The notes under the pieces: model-generated
The model's input: the letters and a program-made list of their open reading frames with translations, nothing else
Told to the model about the DNA's origin: nothing
The model's database searches: none
NCBI RefSeq assembly: GCF_014218275.1
Contig: NZ_AP023213.1
Location: 4,026,954 to 4,090,953 of the forward strand
Origin: Citrifermentans bremense
GTDB lineage: Bacteria; Desulfobacterota; Desulfuromonadia; Geobacterales; Geobacteraceae
Direction of reading: 5' to 3'
Length of the DNA: 64,000 bases
Program-made: the position numbers and the translations under genes
Shown here: positions 46,065 to 56,945 of the stretch, piece by piece
Numbering within the stretch: position 1 is the first letter of the stretch
Layout: the number at the start of each line of letters is the position of its first letter

Positions 46065-49000
46065 GCCGCCGCTCGGATCTGGCCGGGGCGCTCCTCGCCG
46101 CGCTGTCGCAGCGCCAGGGGGGAGAGCTCGCGCAACTGCTCGAACAGGGGGGCTACAGCTACGGCGCCCGCTCCGTCGAGAACCTGCGCCTCTTGTCCGA
46201 AGTCCTCCCCGGCGAGCGGCTGATCGAGGTCGCCATCGCCGCCCTGTCGACCCCCCTTCCCGACATGGCCTTGAACGGCCTGGAGCGCATCAGCACCGCT
46301 GTCCCAAAGGAAACCCTCCTGGAGCTTTGCTCCCGCCGGGCGCTCCTCACCCAGTTGATGAACATCTGTGGTTCCTCCCCCTTCCTCACCAACCTCATCT
46401 GCCGCGACCCCTCCGCTCTGAAGCGGCTTTTTCTCGACCGCGAGATCATGCGCAGCCGCTCCGAGTCGGAGATGCTCGACACGTTGCGCAGCCGCGTCCC
46501 CGAAGGAACGGGGTACGCCGACCTCTTCGCGCACCTGCGCCGCTTCAAGTATGCCGAGATGCTGCGCATCGCGGCCCGCGACCTGAACGGGCTCTCCCCG
46601 CTGGAGGAGGTGACCGGAGAGCTCGCCTCCCTTGCCGCGGTCACGCTGCAACTCGCCTATGAGGCGGCCCTTGCCGAACTGGTCCGGGATCACGGCAAGC
46701 CGATGCAGACCACCCCCGAGGGCGAGGTCGAGGCCGAGTTCACCATCATCGGCATGGGGAAGCTCGGCGGACGGGAACTAAACTTCTCCTCCGACATCGA
46801 CCTGATCTACTTCTACTCCTCCGACAAGGGGGAGAGCACCGGCATTCCCGACGGCAGGGGGGGCTTCAAGGGAAAGCTCTCCCTGCACTCCTTCTTCGTC
46901 AAGCTCGCCGAGATGGTGAGCCGCGCCATCTCGCAGGTGACCGAGGACGGCTTCGTCTTCCGGGTCGACATGGGGCTGCGCCCTGACGGCAAAGCCGGCG
47001 ACCTGGCGACCTCGATGCGCTCGGCGGAGGTGTACTACGAGTCATGGGGGCAGTCCTGGGAGCGCGCCGCCATGATGAAGGCGCGCCCGGTGGCTGGATC
47101 CATCGAACTCGGGCAGGCGATACTCGCCGCCCTCACCCCCTTCATCTACCGCCGCTACCTCGACTACAACCTGATCGAAGACATGATGGCGATGAAGAAG
47201 AAGATCGACGCCTCGCTGGCAAGGAGCCAGGAGGGGGAGGTCAACATTAAGCTCGGACGCGGCGGCATCCGCGAGATCGAGTTCTTTATCCAGGCGCTGC
47301 AGCTGGTTTATGCCGGGAAAAATCCGAGCCTGCGCGTGAAGAACTCCCTTGCCGCTCTGCAGACACTCAGGCAGTCCCGCATCATCAAGGAGGCGGACTG
47401 CGTCGCCCTCTCCGACGCCTACCGCTTCCTGCGCACGGTCGAGCACCGGATACAGGTGGTCCAGGAGCGCCAGACCCACGCCCTGCCCAGAAAGGAAGAG
47501 GAATTCGTGGCGCTCGCCAGGCGCTGCGGCTACCTGCGAAAGGACGGGCTGCTCCGCTTCAAGGAGACCCTGGAGCTGCACCGGCATGCCGTCTCCGCCA
47601 TCTACGGCGACCTCTTCCTCTCCCGCGACGAAAAGATCAAGGAGGAGGTGCACCCCGAGGTGCACTACTTCTTCGATCACAACGCGGACCCCGACCTGAT
47701 CAAGGACATGCTGGAGGAGCGGCGCTTCGAGAACCCGGACGTCGCCTACGACAACCTCCTGGTGCTGCGCGACGGCCCGGCCAAGGTGAACCTCACCAGC
47801 CAGGGGCGCCGCACGCTGGAGAAGATCGCCCCGCTCTTTTTGCAGGAGGTATTCGCGGCGCCCGACCCGGACCTCGCCCTCGCCAACCTGGAGCGCTTCC
47901 TTGCCTCCACGAGGACCCGGGCCTCGATCTACGCGCTTCTTGCAGAAAACCGCGACATACTGAAGCTCCTCACCTCGCTGTTCGGGATGTCGGAGTTCCT
48001 TTCCAAGATCTTCATCGGGCACCCGGAACTGTTGGACAGCATGACCACGCGGGGCTACGCCTACCTGCAGAAGGAGCGCGCCGCCATGGCCCACGAGCTG
48101 GATCTGTTCCTGACCCAGGCGGACGATTTCGAGGAGCAGCTCGACGCCATGAGGAGCTACCGGCACGAGGAGTTCCTGCGTATCGGCATGAACGACATCC
48201 ACGGCAAGATGAAGCAGCCCGAGGTGGCACGGCAACTGACGGACCTGGCCGACGTCTGCCTGGCCGCGGCATGCTGCCTTGCCACCGGCGAGCTCGCCCG
48301 CTTCGGGCGCCCGATGGTGAAGGACGAGGACGGCTCCGAGCGCGAGGCGGCTTTCGCCGTCGTGGCCATGGGGAAACTCGGGGGCTTCGAGCTCAACTAC
48401 CACTCCGACCTCGACATCATCTACATCTACGAGGGGCAGGGTTACACCGATGGGGAGAAGAGCATCACCAACCGCGAGTACTTCTCCAAGCTGGGGCAGA
48501 AGATCATACTGGTGCTCACCAGCCAGACCCGCGAGGGGTACGCCTACAAGATAGACACCCGGCTGCGCCCGTCCGGCAACGCGGGGCCGCTGGTCACGTC
48601 GCTGGAGGCGTTCCAGGGGTACCACGAGGCCGAGGCGCAGATCTGGGAGCGCCAGGCGCTGACCAAGGCACGGGTGACCTACGGCGACCCTGAGCTCAAG
48701 CGTAAGATCGAGGGGATCATCGAGAATACCGTGTACGGCGCCGGCGCCGACGACACGGTCCGCAGCGAGATCCACCGGCTGCGCATGCGCATGGAGAACG
48801 AGCTCGCCAAGGAGACCAGCGGGAGCTACAACATCAAGACCGGCCGCGGCGGGATGGTGGACGTCGAGTTCATCATCCAGTTCCTGCAGCTGAAGCACGG
48901 GCACGAGCACCTGGAGATCCGCAGCACCAGCACCTTGCGCGCCATGAATGCGATGCAAGAGCTGGGGATACTTCCCGACAGCGACTACCACGCCCTCTTC

Positions 49001-49294
49001 GACGGCTACAAGTTCCTGCGCCGCCTGGAGAACCGCCTGCGGATCATCCATGACTACTCGATGAACGACCTGGGGGGGCCGCTCAAGTACCTGAACAAGC
49101 TGGCCAGGAGGCTCGGCTACGACCCGATGCTGAAAAACCCGGGGGAGGCGCTCATGGCCGACTACGAGCGCGTGACAGGCGCGGTCAGGGACGTGTACGA
49201 GAGGATCCTCGGTGGCGTGGAAAGCCCAAAAGCGGCTAACAGGGATGAAGGGGATGCAGGGGATAAGGCCGAACCGCAAAGCCCGAACATCTGA
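46061..49294 (+). CDS. glnE: Bifunctional glutamine synthetase adenylyltransferase/deadenylase
   Basis: GlnE adjusts glutamine synthetase activity in response to PII. The 1077-aa protein has two nucleotidyltransferase domains: [20 protein letters not shown] (deadenylase half) and [20 protein letters not shown] (adenylylase half). Each is followed by a helical GlnD-like domain. The conserved part ends near VYERILGG. The following tail ([15 protein letters not shown]...) is encoded by an intergenic-type repeat arm at 49237-49266. Confidence 0.96.
49237..49266. repeat. AACAGGGAT repeat arm inside the glnE coding tail
   Basis: This 30-nt unit matches the left arm of the alaS-upstream hairpin (28065-28094) at 27 of 30 positions. 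It is read in frame as about ten residues of the GlnE C-terminus. No second arm is present. Confidence 0.85.
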
Positions 49295-49310
49295 CTATTC
49301 TGGAGGACCG

Positions 49311-49712
49311 ATGGAAGTACGGATTTATTACGAGGACACCGATGCGGGTGGGGTGGTGTACCACTCCAACTACATAAGCTACATGGAGCGCGCGAGGACT
49401 GAATTCCTGAGAAAGCACGGCCTGTCGGTTAGGGAGATGCACGACATGGGGATCATCTTCCCGGTGGTGTCGATAGAGGCTAACTTCCGGGCGCCGGCAC
49501 GGCTCGACGACCTCCTGGAAGTGCGGACACAGATCGCGGCGCTGAAGAACAGCTCCTTCACCGCCGCGCAGCAGGTGGTGAGAAAAGATGACGGGAAGCT
49601 CCTGGTCGAGGCGAAGGTGACGCTTGCCTGTGTCAACCCGGAGATGAAGCCCAGGCGCCTGCCGCAGGAGATCCGCGACCTCTTCAGCTCGCTGATGAAT
49701 GAAACCCCTTAA
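49311..49712 (+). CDS. ybgC: YbgC-type acyl-CoA thioesterase
   Basis: This hotdog-fold thioesterase has 133 aa, with YYEDTDAGGVVYHSNYISYMERARTEFLR carrying the conserved Asp and His/Tyr of the family. GGAGG precedes the ATG at 49311 by 6 nt. In many bacteria ybgC precedes tol-pal genes; none follows here. Confidence 0.93.
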   Translation: MEVRIYYEDTDAGGVVYHSNYISYMERARTEFLRKHGLSVREMHDMGIIFPVVSIEANFRAPARLDDLLEVRTQIAALKNSSFTAAQQVVRKDDGKLLVEAKVTLACVNPEMKPRRLPQEIRDLFSSLMNETP

Positions 49713-49730
49713 AACCAAAAACAAAGCATT

Positions 49731-49880
49731 ACCACAGAGGTCACAGAGGTTCACTGGGGAAAACAAAAAAGAGGAAAAGCAAAAACCGGAAGGCTTTTTG
49801 GGTTTAAACCCTAGAGCCTTCCGGTTTTGTTTTTTCCTCTGTGAGATCCCCTGTGCCCTCTGTGACCTCTGTGGCGAAGA
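49731..49880. repeat. 150-nt CACAGAGG-family hairpin between ybgC and lspA
   Basis: This is a nearly symmetric palindrome centred on GGTTTAAACC (49801-49810). The outer arms are CCACAGAGGTCACAGAGG and its complement. The inner stem is CCGGAAGGCT/AGCCTTCCGG, with A-rich/T-rich stretches between. The genes on either side converge on it, so it may also end transcription from both directions. Confidence 0.92.
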
Positions 49881-49894
49881 TCTTGTCTTTGACT

Positions 49895-50389
49895 TTAGTC
49901 CTGCTTCTGCGCCTTTTCCCTTCTCTCTTCCAGCACCATCTCGATGGCCAGCAGGAAGACGCCGACGCAGATGGCGGAGTCGGCCACGTTGAAGGCGGGC
50001 CAGTGATGCCCCTTCCAGTAGACGTCGAGAAAGTCGATCACCTCGCCGAGCCTCACCCTGTCGATCAGGTTCCCCAGCGCGCCGGAGAAGATGAGCGAAA
50101 GGGAGACCGCACTCCCCTTCTGGTCGTCCCGCAGGCGGCTTAGCACCACGAGGATGACCAGGACCGCGACGGCCGAGACCAGCAGGAAGAAGGGAAGCCG
50201 CCAGGCGGAATTCGCCAGGATGCCGAAGGCCGCCCCTTTGTTGCGCAGGTAGGTGATGCTGAAGAACCCGTCGATAACGGGTATCGAATCGTGCAACCGC
50301 ATGGTCTTGTCGATGTAGACCTTGGTCAACTGGTCCAGGACCAGCACCAGCGTCGATACCGCCAGCAATATGATGTATTTCGCTTTCAT
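49895..50389 (-). CDS. lspA: Lipoprotein signal peptidase II
   Basis: This inner-membrane aspartyl protease removes lipoprotein signal peptides. The 164-aa protein has four membrane segments and both catalytic Asp motifs: GNLIDRVRLGEVIDF and FNVADSAICVGV, plus NKGAAFGIL. The ATG at 50389 gives the canonical length. It is 32 nt downstream of ileS, a common pairing. Confidence 0.96.
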   Translation of the reverse strand: MKAKYIILLAVSTLVLVLDQLTKVYIDKTMRLHDSIPVIDGFFSITYLRNKGAAFGILANSAWRLPFFLLVSAVAVLVILVVLSRLRDDQKGSAVSLSLIFSGALGNLIDRVRLGEVIDFLDVYWKGHHWPAFNVADSAICVGVFLLAIEMVLEERREKAQKQD

Positions 50390-50421
50390 AGAGTCCTTAG
50401 AAGTTCTGTCTGAAAAACGCT

Positions 50422-53199
50422 CTATTTCACCGCGGCGAGGCACTTCGGGCAGAGGGTCGGGTGCTCGCTGTCCTGACCTATCTGCTCGTCGTAGCACCAG
50501 CAGCGCTCGCACTTCTCGCCCGGAGCGGCGGTGACGCCGACCTCCAGCCCTTCGACCCCTTCGGCCTTATACACCTCGCCGCCGACCTCAGCGGCAAGCT
50601 CCGCCTTGGAGACGATGAAGATCTGCGCCAGCTCCCCTTCGAATTCCTTCAGAAGGGCCTCGGTGTCGCCGCTGGCCTTGAGGGCGACGGCGGCATCGAG
50701 CGAATGGCCGATCACCTTCTTGACGCGGGCCAGTTCCAGCGCCTTGGAGACCTCGGCGCGTACCTTGATCATCTTCTCCCAACGCTGGGCCAGCGCCTCG
50801 TCCTTGACCTCGGGTGTCAGCGCAGGGAACTGCGCCAGGTGCACGCTCGACTCGCGCGTGCCGGGCATCTCGGCCCATACCTCTTCGGCGGTGAAGGAGA
50901 GTACCGGCGCCACGATGCGCACCAGGGCGTCCAGGATCAGGTACATCACGGTCTGGCCGCTTCTTCTGGCCTGCGAGCTGCCCTTGCTGGTGTAGACCCT
51001 GTCCTTCAGGATGTCGAGGTAGAAGGCGCTCATCTCGACGGTGCAGAAGCCGTTCACCGCGTGGTAGAGGATGTGGAACTCGCTCTCCTTGTAGGAGGCG
51101 AGGACTTTTTCCTTCAGAAGCTCCAGCTGGTGCATGGCCCAGCGGTCGAGCTCCGGCATGTCGGCGTACGCCACGAGGTCCGTATCGGGGTTGAAGTCGT
51201 GGATGTTCCCCAGGATGTAGCGGCAGGTGTTCCTGATGCGGCGGTAGCTCTCGGAGAGACGGGTCAGAATCTCCTGGGAGATGCGCAGGTCGTCGCGGTA
51301 GTCCTGCGCCGCAACCCAGAGCCTCAGCACGTCGGCGCCGAACTTCTTGATCACGTCCTCCGGGGCGACGACGTTGCCCACGGACTTGCTCATCTTCCGG
51401 CCGGCGCCGTCCATGACGAAGCCGTGGGTCAGCACGTTCTTGTAGGGGGCGCGGCCGCGGGTCCCGACGCTCGCCAGAAGCGAGGAGTGGAACCAGCCGC
51501 GGTGCTGGTCGCTTCCCTCGAGGTACATGTCTGCCGGTGAGGAAAGGTTCTCGCGCAATTCCAGGACGGCGGCGTGGGAAACGCCGGAGTCGAACCAGAC
51601 GTCGAGGATGTCGGTTTCCTTGTCGAACTCGCTCTTGCCGCAGGAGGGGCAGCAGGTCCCTTCCGGGAGGAACTTCGCCGCTTCCCAGTCGTACCAGATG
51701 TCGGAGGTGTGCTCGGCGAAGAGGTCGGCGACCTTGTGCATGATCTTGCCGTCGGCGAGGACGTTGCCGCAGCTCTTGCAGTAGAAGGCGGTGATGGGGA
51801 CCCCCCAGGAGCGCTGCCTGGAGACGCACCAGTCGGGACGGTTCTCGATCATTCCGTAGATGCGCTCGCGCCCCCACTTGGGGATCCAGTTCACGCTGTT
51901 GATCGCCTCCAGCGCTTGGCCGCGCAGGTCGTTTCTCTCCATGGAGATGAACCACTGCTCGGTGGCTCTGAAGATGATCGGCTTCTTGCAGCGCCAGCAG
52001 TGCGGGTAGCTGTGGGAGATCTCCTTTTGCCCCAGGAGTGCCCCGACCTCGATCAGCTTCTCGATCACGTTCTTGTTGGCGTCGAAAACGAACTGGCCGC
52101 CGAAGAACTGGATGTTCTCGTAGAAACGGCCGCGGTTGTCGACCGGGTTGTAGATGTCGAGCCCTTCCTTGAGCCCCAGCTCGTAGTCTTCCTGACCGTG
52201 GCCGGGGGCGGTGTGGACGCAGCCGGTACCGGCTTCGAGCGTCACGTGCTCGCCCAGGAGGATGACGGAATCCTGCTCGTAGAACGGGTGGCGGGCGAGC
52301 CGCTTCTCAAGCACCTTGGACGGGAACTTCGCCAGCACCTCGCCCTCGGCGTCGATCTCCTTCAGGAAGCTCTCTTTCAGGCCGTCCGCCACTATGACGA
52401 CGTCGCCGCTTTGAAGCTGAAGCGCCACGTAGTCAAGGTCCGGGTGGATGGCGATGGCGAGGTTCGCCGGGAGCGTCCAGGGGGTGGTGGTCCAGATCAC
52501 CATGGAGGCCTTCTTGCCGGCAAGCTCGGGGACAACGCTACCCAGCTCCTCCTTGAGCGGGAACTTCACGAACACGGAGGGGGACTTGTGGTCGGCGTAC
52601 TCGACCTCGGCCTCGGCGAGCGCCGTGCCGCAGGAGGAGCACCAGTGCACCGGCTTCTTACCCTTGTAGAGGCCGCCGTTCTCGGCAAAGCGCGCCAACT
52701 CGCGGGCGATGGCCCCCTCGTAGCTCGCGTTCATGGTCAGGTACGGGTTCTCCCACTCGCCGAAAATCCCCAGGCGCTCGAACTCGGCGCGCTGGATGGC
52801 GACGAACTTGGCCGCGTACTCGCGGCAGAGCTTGCGCATCTCGAGCTTGGAAATCTCGTGCTTCTTGCTCCCCAGGTTCTTCTCCACCTGCAGCTCGATC
52901 GGAAGCCCGTGGCAGTCCCACCCCGGGACGTAGGGGGCGCCGAACCCTTCCATCCTCTTGCTCTTGAGGACGATGTCCTTGAGGATCTTGTTCAAGGCGT
53001 GGCCGATGTGGATGTGGCCGTTGGCGTAGGGAGGTCCGTCGTGCAGGACGTAGCGCGGCTTCGACTTGCCCGCCTCTTCGATCTTCTTGTCTATCTCCAC
53101 CTGCTCCCAATGCTTGAGCATCTCCGGCTCGCGCTGGGGAAGATTCCCCTTCATGGGGAAGTTGGTTTGGGGCAGGTTCAATGTATCTTTGTAGTCCAT
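50422..53199 (-). CDS. ileS: Isoleucine-tRNA ligase
   Basis: The 925-aa class I synthetase has HIGH in [12 protein letters not shown], the CP1 editing domain ([16 protein letters not shown]), KMSKS in [10 protein letters not shown], and the C-terminal zinc motif CERCWCY...CPKC. All are typical of the bacterial type. No T-box leader is seen upstream. Confidence 0.98.
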   Translation of the reverse strand: MDYKDTLNLPQTNFPMKGNLPQREPEMLKHWEQVEIDKKIEEAGKSKPRYVLHDGPPYANGHIHIGHALNKILKDIVLKSKRMEGFGAPYVPGWDCHGLPIELQVEKNLGSKKHEISKLEMRKLCREYAAKFVAIQRAEFERLGIFGEWENPYLTMNASYEGAIARELARFAENGGLYKGKKPVHWCSSCGTALAEAEVEYADHKSPSVFVKFPLKEELGSVVPELAGKKASMVIWTTTPWTLPANLAIAIHPDLDYVALQLQSGDVVIVADGLKESFLKEIDAEGEVLAKFPSKVLEKRLARHPFYEQDSVILLGEHVTLEAGTGCVHTAPGHGQEDYELGLKEGLDIYNPVDNRGRFYENIQFFGGQFVFDANKNVIEKLIEVGALLGQKEISHSYPHCWRCKKPIIFRATEQWFISMERNDLRGQALEAINSVNWIPKWGRERIYGMIENRPDWCVSRQRSWGVPITAFYCKSCGNVLADGKIMHKVADLFAEHTSDIWYDWEAAKFLPEGTCCPSCGKSEFDKETDILDVWFDSGVSHAAVLELRENLSSPADMYLEGSDQHRGWFHSSLLASVGTRGRAPYKNVLTHGFVMDGAGRKMSKSVGNVVAPEDVIKKFGADVLRLWVAAQDYRDDLRISQEILTRLSESYRRIRNTCRYILGNIHDFNPDTDLVAYADMPELDRWAMHQLELLKEKVLASYKESEFHILYHAVNGFCTVEMSAFYLDILKDRVYTSKGSSQARRSGQTVMYLILDALVRIVAPVLSFTAEEVWAEMPGTRESSVHLAQFPALTPEVKDEALAQRWEKMIKVRAEVSKALELARVKKVIGHSLDAAVALKASGDTEALLKEFEGELAQIFIVSKAELAAEVGGEVYKAEGVEGLEVGVTAAPGEKCERCWCYDEQIGQDSEHPTLCPKCLAAVK

Positions 53200-53447
53200 G
53201 TAACGGCCTCCGCACTGTCAGTTAAAGCCTTGAGAGAAACGACATAAACTACAAGCTATGCCGCTGAATGTCAAGGGTAAACGGGGATTTCCGGCACTTT
53301 CACAGGGTTGAAGAGGCGGCTTGAGAGGGCGGTTTTCATGCGAAGGTGGCAAACGGCGCCGGAATGGTGTATAAAGCGTTGGCGCCGGGAGAGTTGGCAC
53401 TGCTTTTCCCCCGCGGCGCCGGCGTCTCACTGTCTCAAGGGAGTTCT
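53200..53447. other. Divergent intergenic region between ileS and kup
   Basis: These 248 bp must hold promoters for both ileS (minus) and kup (plus). Repeated GGCGCC blocks near 53356, 53388 and 53417 could form alternative hairpins in the kup leader. I could not identify a known riboswitch or a confident promoter. Confidence 0.4.
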
Positions 53448-55268
53448 ATGATCCACAAAACTCAGGATTCATTCTGGGGCGGCATCGTCAAGGCACTGGG
53501 GCTTGTCTTCGGTGACATAGGCACGAGCCCCATATACACCCTCACCGTCGTTTTCACCCTGACCAAGCCGACCCACGCCAACGTCTACGGCATCCTCTGC
53601 CTTGTCTTTTGGACCATGACCATCCTGGTGACGGCGGAGTACGCCTGGCTCGCCATGAGCCTCGGCAAGAAGGGGCAAGGGGGCGAGATAGTCCTGAGGG
53701 AGATCATCATAAAGCTCTTCAAACAGGGGCGGGTGCTGGCCTTCGCGGGATTCCTCTCCTTCCTCGGCGTCTCGCTGCTTCTGGGGGACGGGGTCATCAC
53801 CCCCGCCATATCCATCCTCTCCGCCGTCGAGGGCCTTCTGCTGATACCTGGGCTGGAGGCGACGAGGCAGGGGGTTTTGGTCGCCATCGCGGCCCTGATC
53901 GCCTTCACGCTCTTCTTCTTCCAGTCGCGCGGCACCGACAAGATGGCCGGGGTCTTCGGTCCGGTCATGATCCTGTACTTCGGCTCGCTCCTCGTCTCTG
54001 GGCTCGTCTCCATCTCGGGCACCCCCGGCATCGTCGCCGCGATCAACCCGATGTATGCCATCGACTTCTTCCGCGAAAACGGCATCGCGGGCTACTTCGT
54101 TCTTTCCGAAGTTATCCTTTGCTCCACCGGCGGCGAGGCGCTCTACGCCGACATGGGGCACCTGGGGAAGAAGCCGATCATCCGGGCCTGGTACTTCGTC
54201 TTCGCGGCGCTTTACCTGAACTACCTGGGCCAGGGGGCCTTCCTGCTCAAGCACCCGGACGCGAAGAACATCCTCTTCGGCATGATCCAGGAGCAGTCAA
54301 GCCTGCTCTACATCCCGTTCCTGCTGCTCACCATCATGGCCACCATCATCGCGTCGCAATCCATCATCAGCGGCGTCTTCTCCATCGTCTACCAGGGAAT
54401 CACCACCCGGCTCATGCCGCTATTCAAGGTCGACTACACCTCGAAGCACATCCAGTCCCAGATCTACATAGGCGTCGTCAACTGGACCCTCATGTGCGCG
54501 GTCATCTTCGTCATGTTCTTCTTCCAGAGATCGGTGAACCTCGCCGCCGCCTACGGCATGGCGGTCACCGGCTCGATGACCATTACGGCGCTGATGATGA
54601 TCATGGTCTTCTCGAAGACCACGAAGAAATGGAAGGTCCCCATCGTCGCCGTCATCGCCGTCATCGACCTGATCTACTTCACCTCCACCTTCCCGAAGTT
54701 CGTGCACGGGGCCTACTGGTCCATCGCCCTCGCCTCGGTGCCGTTCATCACCATACAGGTCTGGACCAAGGGGCAGCGGCAGCTCTACCGCGCGCTGCGC
54801 CCGCTGGATCTGGAAACCTTCATGCTCTCCTATGAGCAGATCTACGGCAAGAGCAAGAACATCCCGGGGACCGCACTCTTCTTCCTCAAGGCGCTCGACG
54901 TCATCCCTCCCTACATCGTCCATTGCATGATTCGCTCTAACATCATCTACGAGCGCAACATACTGATCTCGATCGTGCGGACCGACGAGCCGTTCGGCAA
55001 CATCGCACGGCACAAGAAGGACGTGGGGGCGGGGCTGGAGTACTTCCAGATCAGCGCCGGCTACATGGAGGTGCTCGACATCGAGAAACAGTTGAAGGAG
55101 CACGGAATCCAGGAGAAGGTGATCTTCTACGGCATCGAGGACATCGAGACCAAGAACCCGGTCTGGAAGCTGTTCGCCCTGATGAAGAAGCTGACCCCGA
55201 ACTTCGTGCAGTTCAACAAGCTTCCTGCCACCAAGCTGCAGGGGGTCATGACCCGGGTGGAGATGTAA
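53448..55268 (+). CDS. kup: Kup-family potassium uptake protein
   Basis: This proton-coupled K+ importer has 606 aa and about 12 membrane segments in the first 430 residues. The signature near the N-terminus is LVFGDIGTSPIYTLTVVF, with GVITPAISILSAVEGL and GGEALYADMGHLGK further on. A cytoplasmic C-terminal domain follows. AAGGGAG precedes the ATG at 53448; an upstream in-frame ATG lacks homology. Confidence 0.95.
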   Translation: MIHKTQDSFWGGIVKALGLVFGDIGTSPIYTLTVVFTLTKPTHANVYGILCLVFWTMTILVTAEYAWLAMSLGKKGQGGEIVLREIIIKLFKQGRVLAFAGFLSFLGVSLLLGDGVITPAISILSAVEGLLLIPGLEATRQGVLVAIAALIAFTLFFFQSRGTDKMAGVFGPVMILYFGSLLVSGLVSISGTPGIVAAINPMYAIDFFRENGIAGYFVLSEVILCSTGGEALYADMGHLGKKPIIRAWYFVFAALYLNYLGQGAFLLKHPDAKNILFGMIQEQSSLLYIPFLLLTIMATIIASQSIISGVFSIVYQGITTRLMPLFKVDYTSKHIQSQIYIGVVNWTLMCAVIFVMFFFQRSVNLAAAYGMAVTGSMTITALMMIMVFSKTTKKWKVPIVAVIAVIDLIYFTSTFPKFVHGAYWSIALASVPFITIQVWTKGQRQLYRALRPLDLETFMLSYEQIYGKSKNIPGTALFFLKALDVIPPYIVHCMIRSNIIYERNILISIVRTDEPFGNIARHKKDVGAGLEYFQISAGYMEVLDIEKQLKEHGIQEKVIFYGIEDIETKNPVWKLFALMKKLTPNFVQFNKLPATKLQGVMTRVEM

Positions 55269-55306
55269 TAAGGGAAGGGTTTGCGAATAGTGACAGGAGC
55301 AAAAAA

Positions 55307-55340
55307 GAAAGGCCGCATCGTCAAACCGATGCGGCCTTTC
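55307..55340 (+). terminator. Terminator after kup
   Basis: A perfect 14-bp stem, GAAAGGCCGCATCG (55307-55320) with CGATGCGGCCTTTC (55327-55340), has a 6-nt loop. A-rich sequence precedes it and a weak T-tract follows. Confidence 0.8.
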
Positions 55341-55430
55341 TTGATTCTGTGGCAAGGTCGAGGCGGATCGCACTCCCACCCCGTTTATTCGAAGGAGGCA
55401 AGGCGCGACCTACCGGCCGTAGCGACGTAC

Positions 55431-55769
55431 CTAGTAATCGTCCAGTATTTTCCCCCAGGCGTCCTTCATGGTAATCCTGTTGGCGGCGTTGATACCGAGG
55501 ACCTCCTCGTTGATTTTCTCCGCTTCCTCATCAGACAGCCCCACCTTGGGGCGGACGCCCATCCAATGTGTCGCCGACCCGGAAGGGGACTCCAGCGGGC
55601 GCGGCAAAGGCGGGCCGGGCTTGTACTTCCTGTCGACGAAGATGGCGGCTTCGTACTGCCTGCCGTGCTTTACCAGGCATATCTCCAGTAAAGCCCCAGT
55701 GTTCTGCAGGACCCTGTCTATTATCACTTCCTGAACTTCCATATCCGCCGGCATCTCCGAGTAACTCAT
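55431..55769 (-). CDS. Hypothetical protein (112 aa)
   Basis: I do not recognise the family. It is soluble, with an N-terminal beta-rich half (VQEVIIDRVLQNTGALLEIC, YEAAIFVDRKYKPGPPLPR) and a helical acidic C-terminus (LSDEEAEKINEEVL). GGAG lies 6 nt before the ATG at 55769. It is alone, between the kup terminator and the EEP gene. Confidence 0.65.
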   Translation of the reverse strand: MSYSEMPADMEVQEVIIDRVLQNTGALLEICLVKHGRQYEAAIFVDRKYKPGPPLPRPLESPSGSATHWMGVRPKVGLSDEEAEKINEEVLGINAANRITMKDAWGKILDDY

Positions 55770-55881
55770 GGCTGTCTCCATTATTCGTCCCAGGGGACGG
55801 TTGTGCTTTATAGGTTTCTCTTCGGACCGGACTTCCCAGACTTTAGGATTTTTCGCCGGGTGTTGTCCAACTGGCCTATAC

Positions 55882-56640
55882 CTAAGGGGTAACTGCCAGG
55901 CGCAGCCTGACCACCAGCGGCAGGTGATCGGAAGCGACGCCGGTGAGCCTCGTGCGAGGGATCAATTCATCTTCCACCACGAGGTCGGGCGAGACGAAAA
56001 CGTGGTCGAAGCGCACCATCGGAAGCTTGCTCGGGAAGGTGAACTGGTTGTGCCCGAACTTGAGCTTTTCCTGTTCGTCCATGAGCGCGTTCTTGAGCCG
56101 CTTGTGGATGGTGGAGCTCGGCAGCGTGTTGAAGTCCCCGCAAAGGACCACCGGCGGACGGCAGTCTGGGTGCGAAAGCCACTCGGGCCCGGTCAGCACC
56201 CTTACCTGGTAATTCCGCTCCCTGTGAGTCAATCCCAGGTGTGCGTTCACCACCTGCAGCTTCTGGCCGAAAAGGTCTATCTCGACCCAGATCACCCCCC
56301 GCGGCACCACGGTCCGGTACCTGTTCTGGGGATGCAGCCCGCCGGCCTGGACCAGCCGCATCGGAAACCGGCTCAACACCACCTTCCCCCAGCGTTCCCG
56401 TTCCAGGAAATAATGCCGCTCCCCTGTGGTCAGGAGGGCGAGTTCATGGACCAGGTCCTGACAGGGGCCGCCCACCTCCGGCCGCACCCTCGCGCCCGGG
56501 AGCTCCTGCAGGCAGACGATGTCGGGCCCGCAGCTGTGAATGACCTCGGCTATGCGTGAGGCTGAGGAGCACCGGTCGTTGCCGATCAGCCGGTGCACGT
56601 TGTAGGTCATGATTGTGAAGGAGCGGTCTTGGTCGGACAT
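55882..56640 (-). CDS. Endonuclease/exonuclease/phosphatase-family hydrolase
   Basis: This is an EEP-fold enzyme of about 252 aa. TYNVHRLIGND, DIVCLQELPG (metal Glu), VVNAHLG, VLCGDFNTLP and the final SDHLPLVV (catalytic Asp-His) are in order. It is related to the PLD-associated EEP proteins and sphingomyelinase-like hydrolases; the substrate is unknown. The start is ambiguous between ATG 56640 and GTG 56670, neither with an ideal ribosome site. Confidence 0.88.
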   Translation of the reverse strand: MSDQDRSFTIMTYNVHRLIGNDRCSSASRIAEVIHSCGPDIVCLQELPGARVRPEVGGPCQDLVHELALLTTGERHYFLERERWGKVVLSRFPMRLVQAGGLHPQNRYRTVVPRGVIWVEIDLFGQKLQVVNAHLGLTHRERNYQVRVLTGPEWLSHPDCRPPVVLCGDFNTLPSSTIHKRLKNALMDEQEKLKFGHNQFTFPSKLPMVRFDHVFVSPDLVVEDELIPRTRLTGVASDHLPLVVRLRLAVTP

Positions 56641-56945
56641 GGCGCACCCCGCGTCCTTGGCTGCTTCCACTCTCCCTTTGGACGACGCAGAAGATTATAC
56701 AAGGTTTTTCCATGCTGTCCGCTGCGGACGCGCCTTTGCTGCAGAAGGGACGGGACCCTGCCGAAATGCCCGATGCGCGGCATATGCTGGGCTGAAGGCG
56801 CGGCCCCCTTCGCTGCAGGGTTCTTGACTTGGCCCGCGGGAAGATTAACTTTGAACTGGCCGGCCTGTTGAGAGGGCGCAAGGGCGAGAACTGACGCCCC
56901 ATTGCTACCCCGCCGCACCCTGGGCGGACGGAAAAGGAGATGAAG
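56641..56945. other. Divergent intergenic region, no gene seen
   Basis: About 300 bp lie between the EEP hydrolase (minus) and the hydrolase-OsmC gene (plus). A TTGACT at 56823 could be a -35 element, but no good -10 follows at proper spacing. No RNA gene, repeat family or ORF with a ribosome site is visible. Confidence 0.4.

Noticed and set aside
47042-49279. 745-codon open frame antisense to glnE
   Set aside because: It mirrors glnE codons, with no domain, start signal or neighbour support.
53200-53447. T-box upstream of ileS or a c-di-AMP riboswitch upstream of kup
   Set aside because: No T-box sequence (TGGNACC-type bulge) or ydaO-type core could be found; only GGCGCC inverted repeats are seen.
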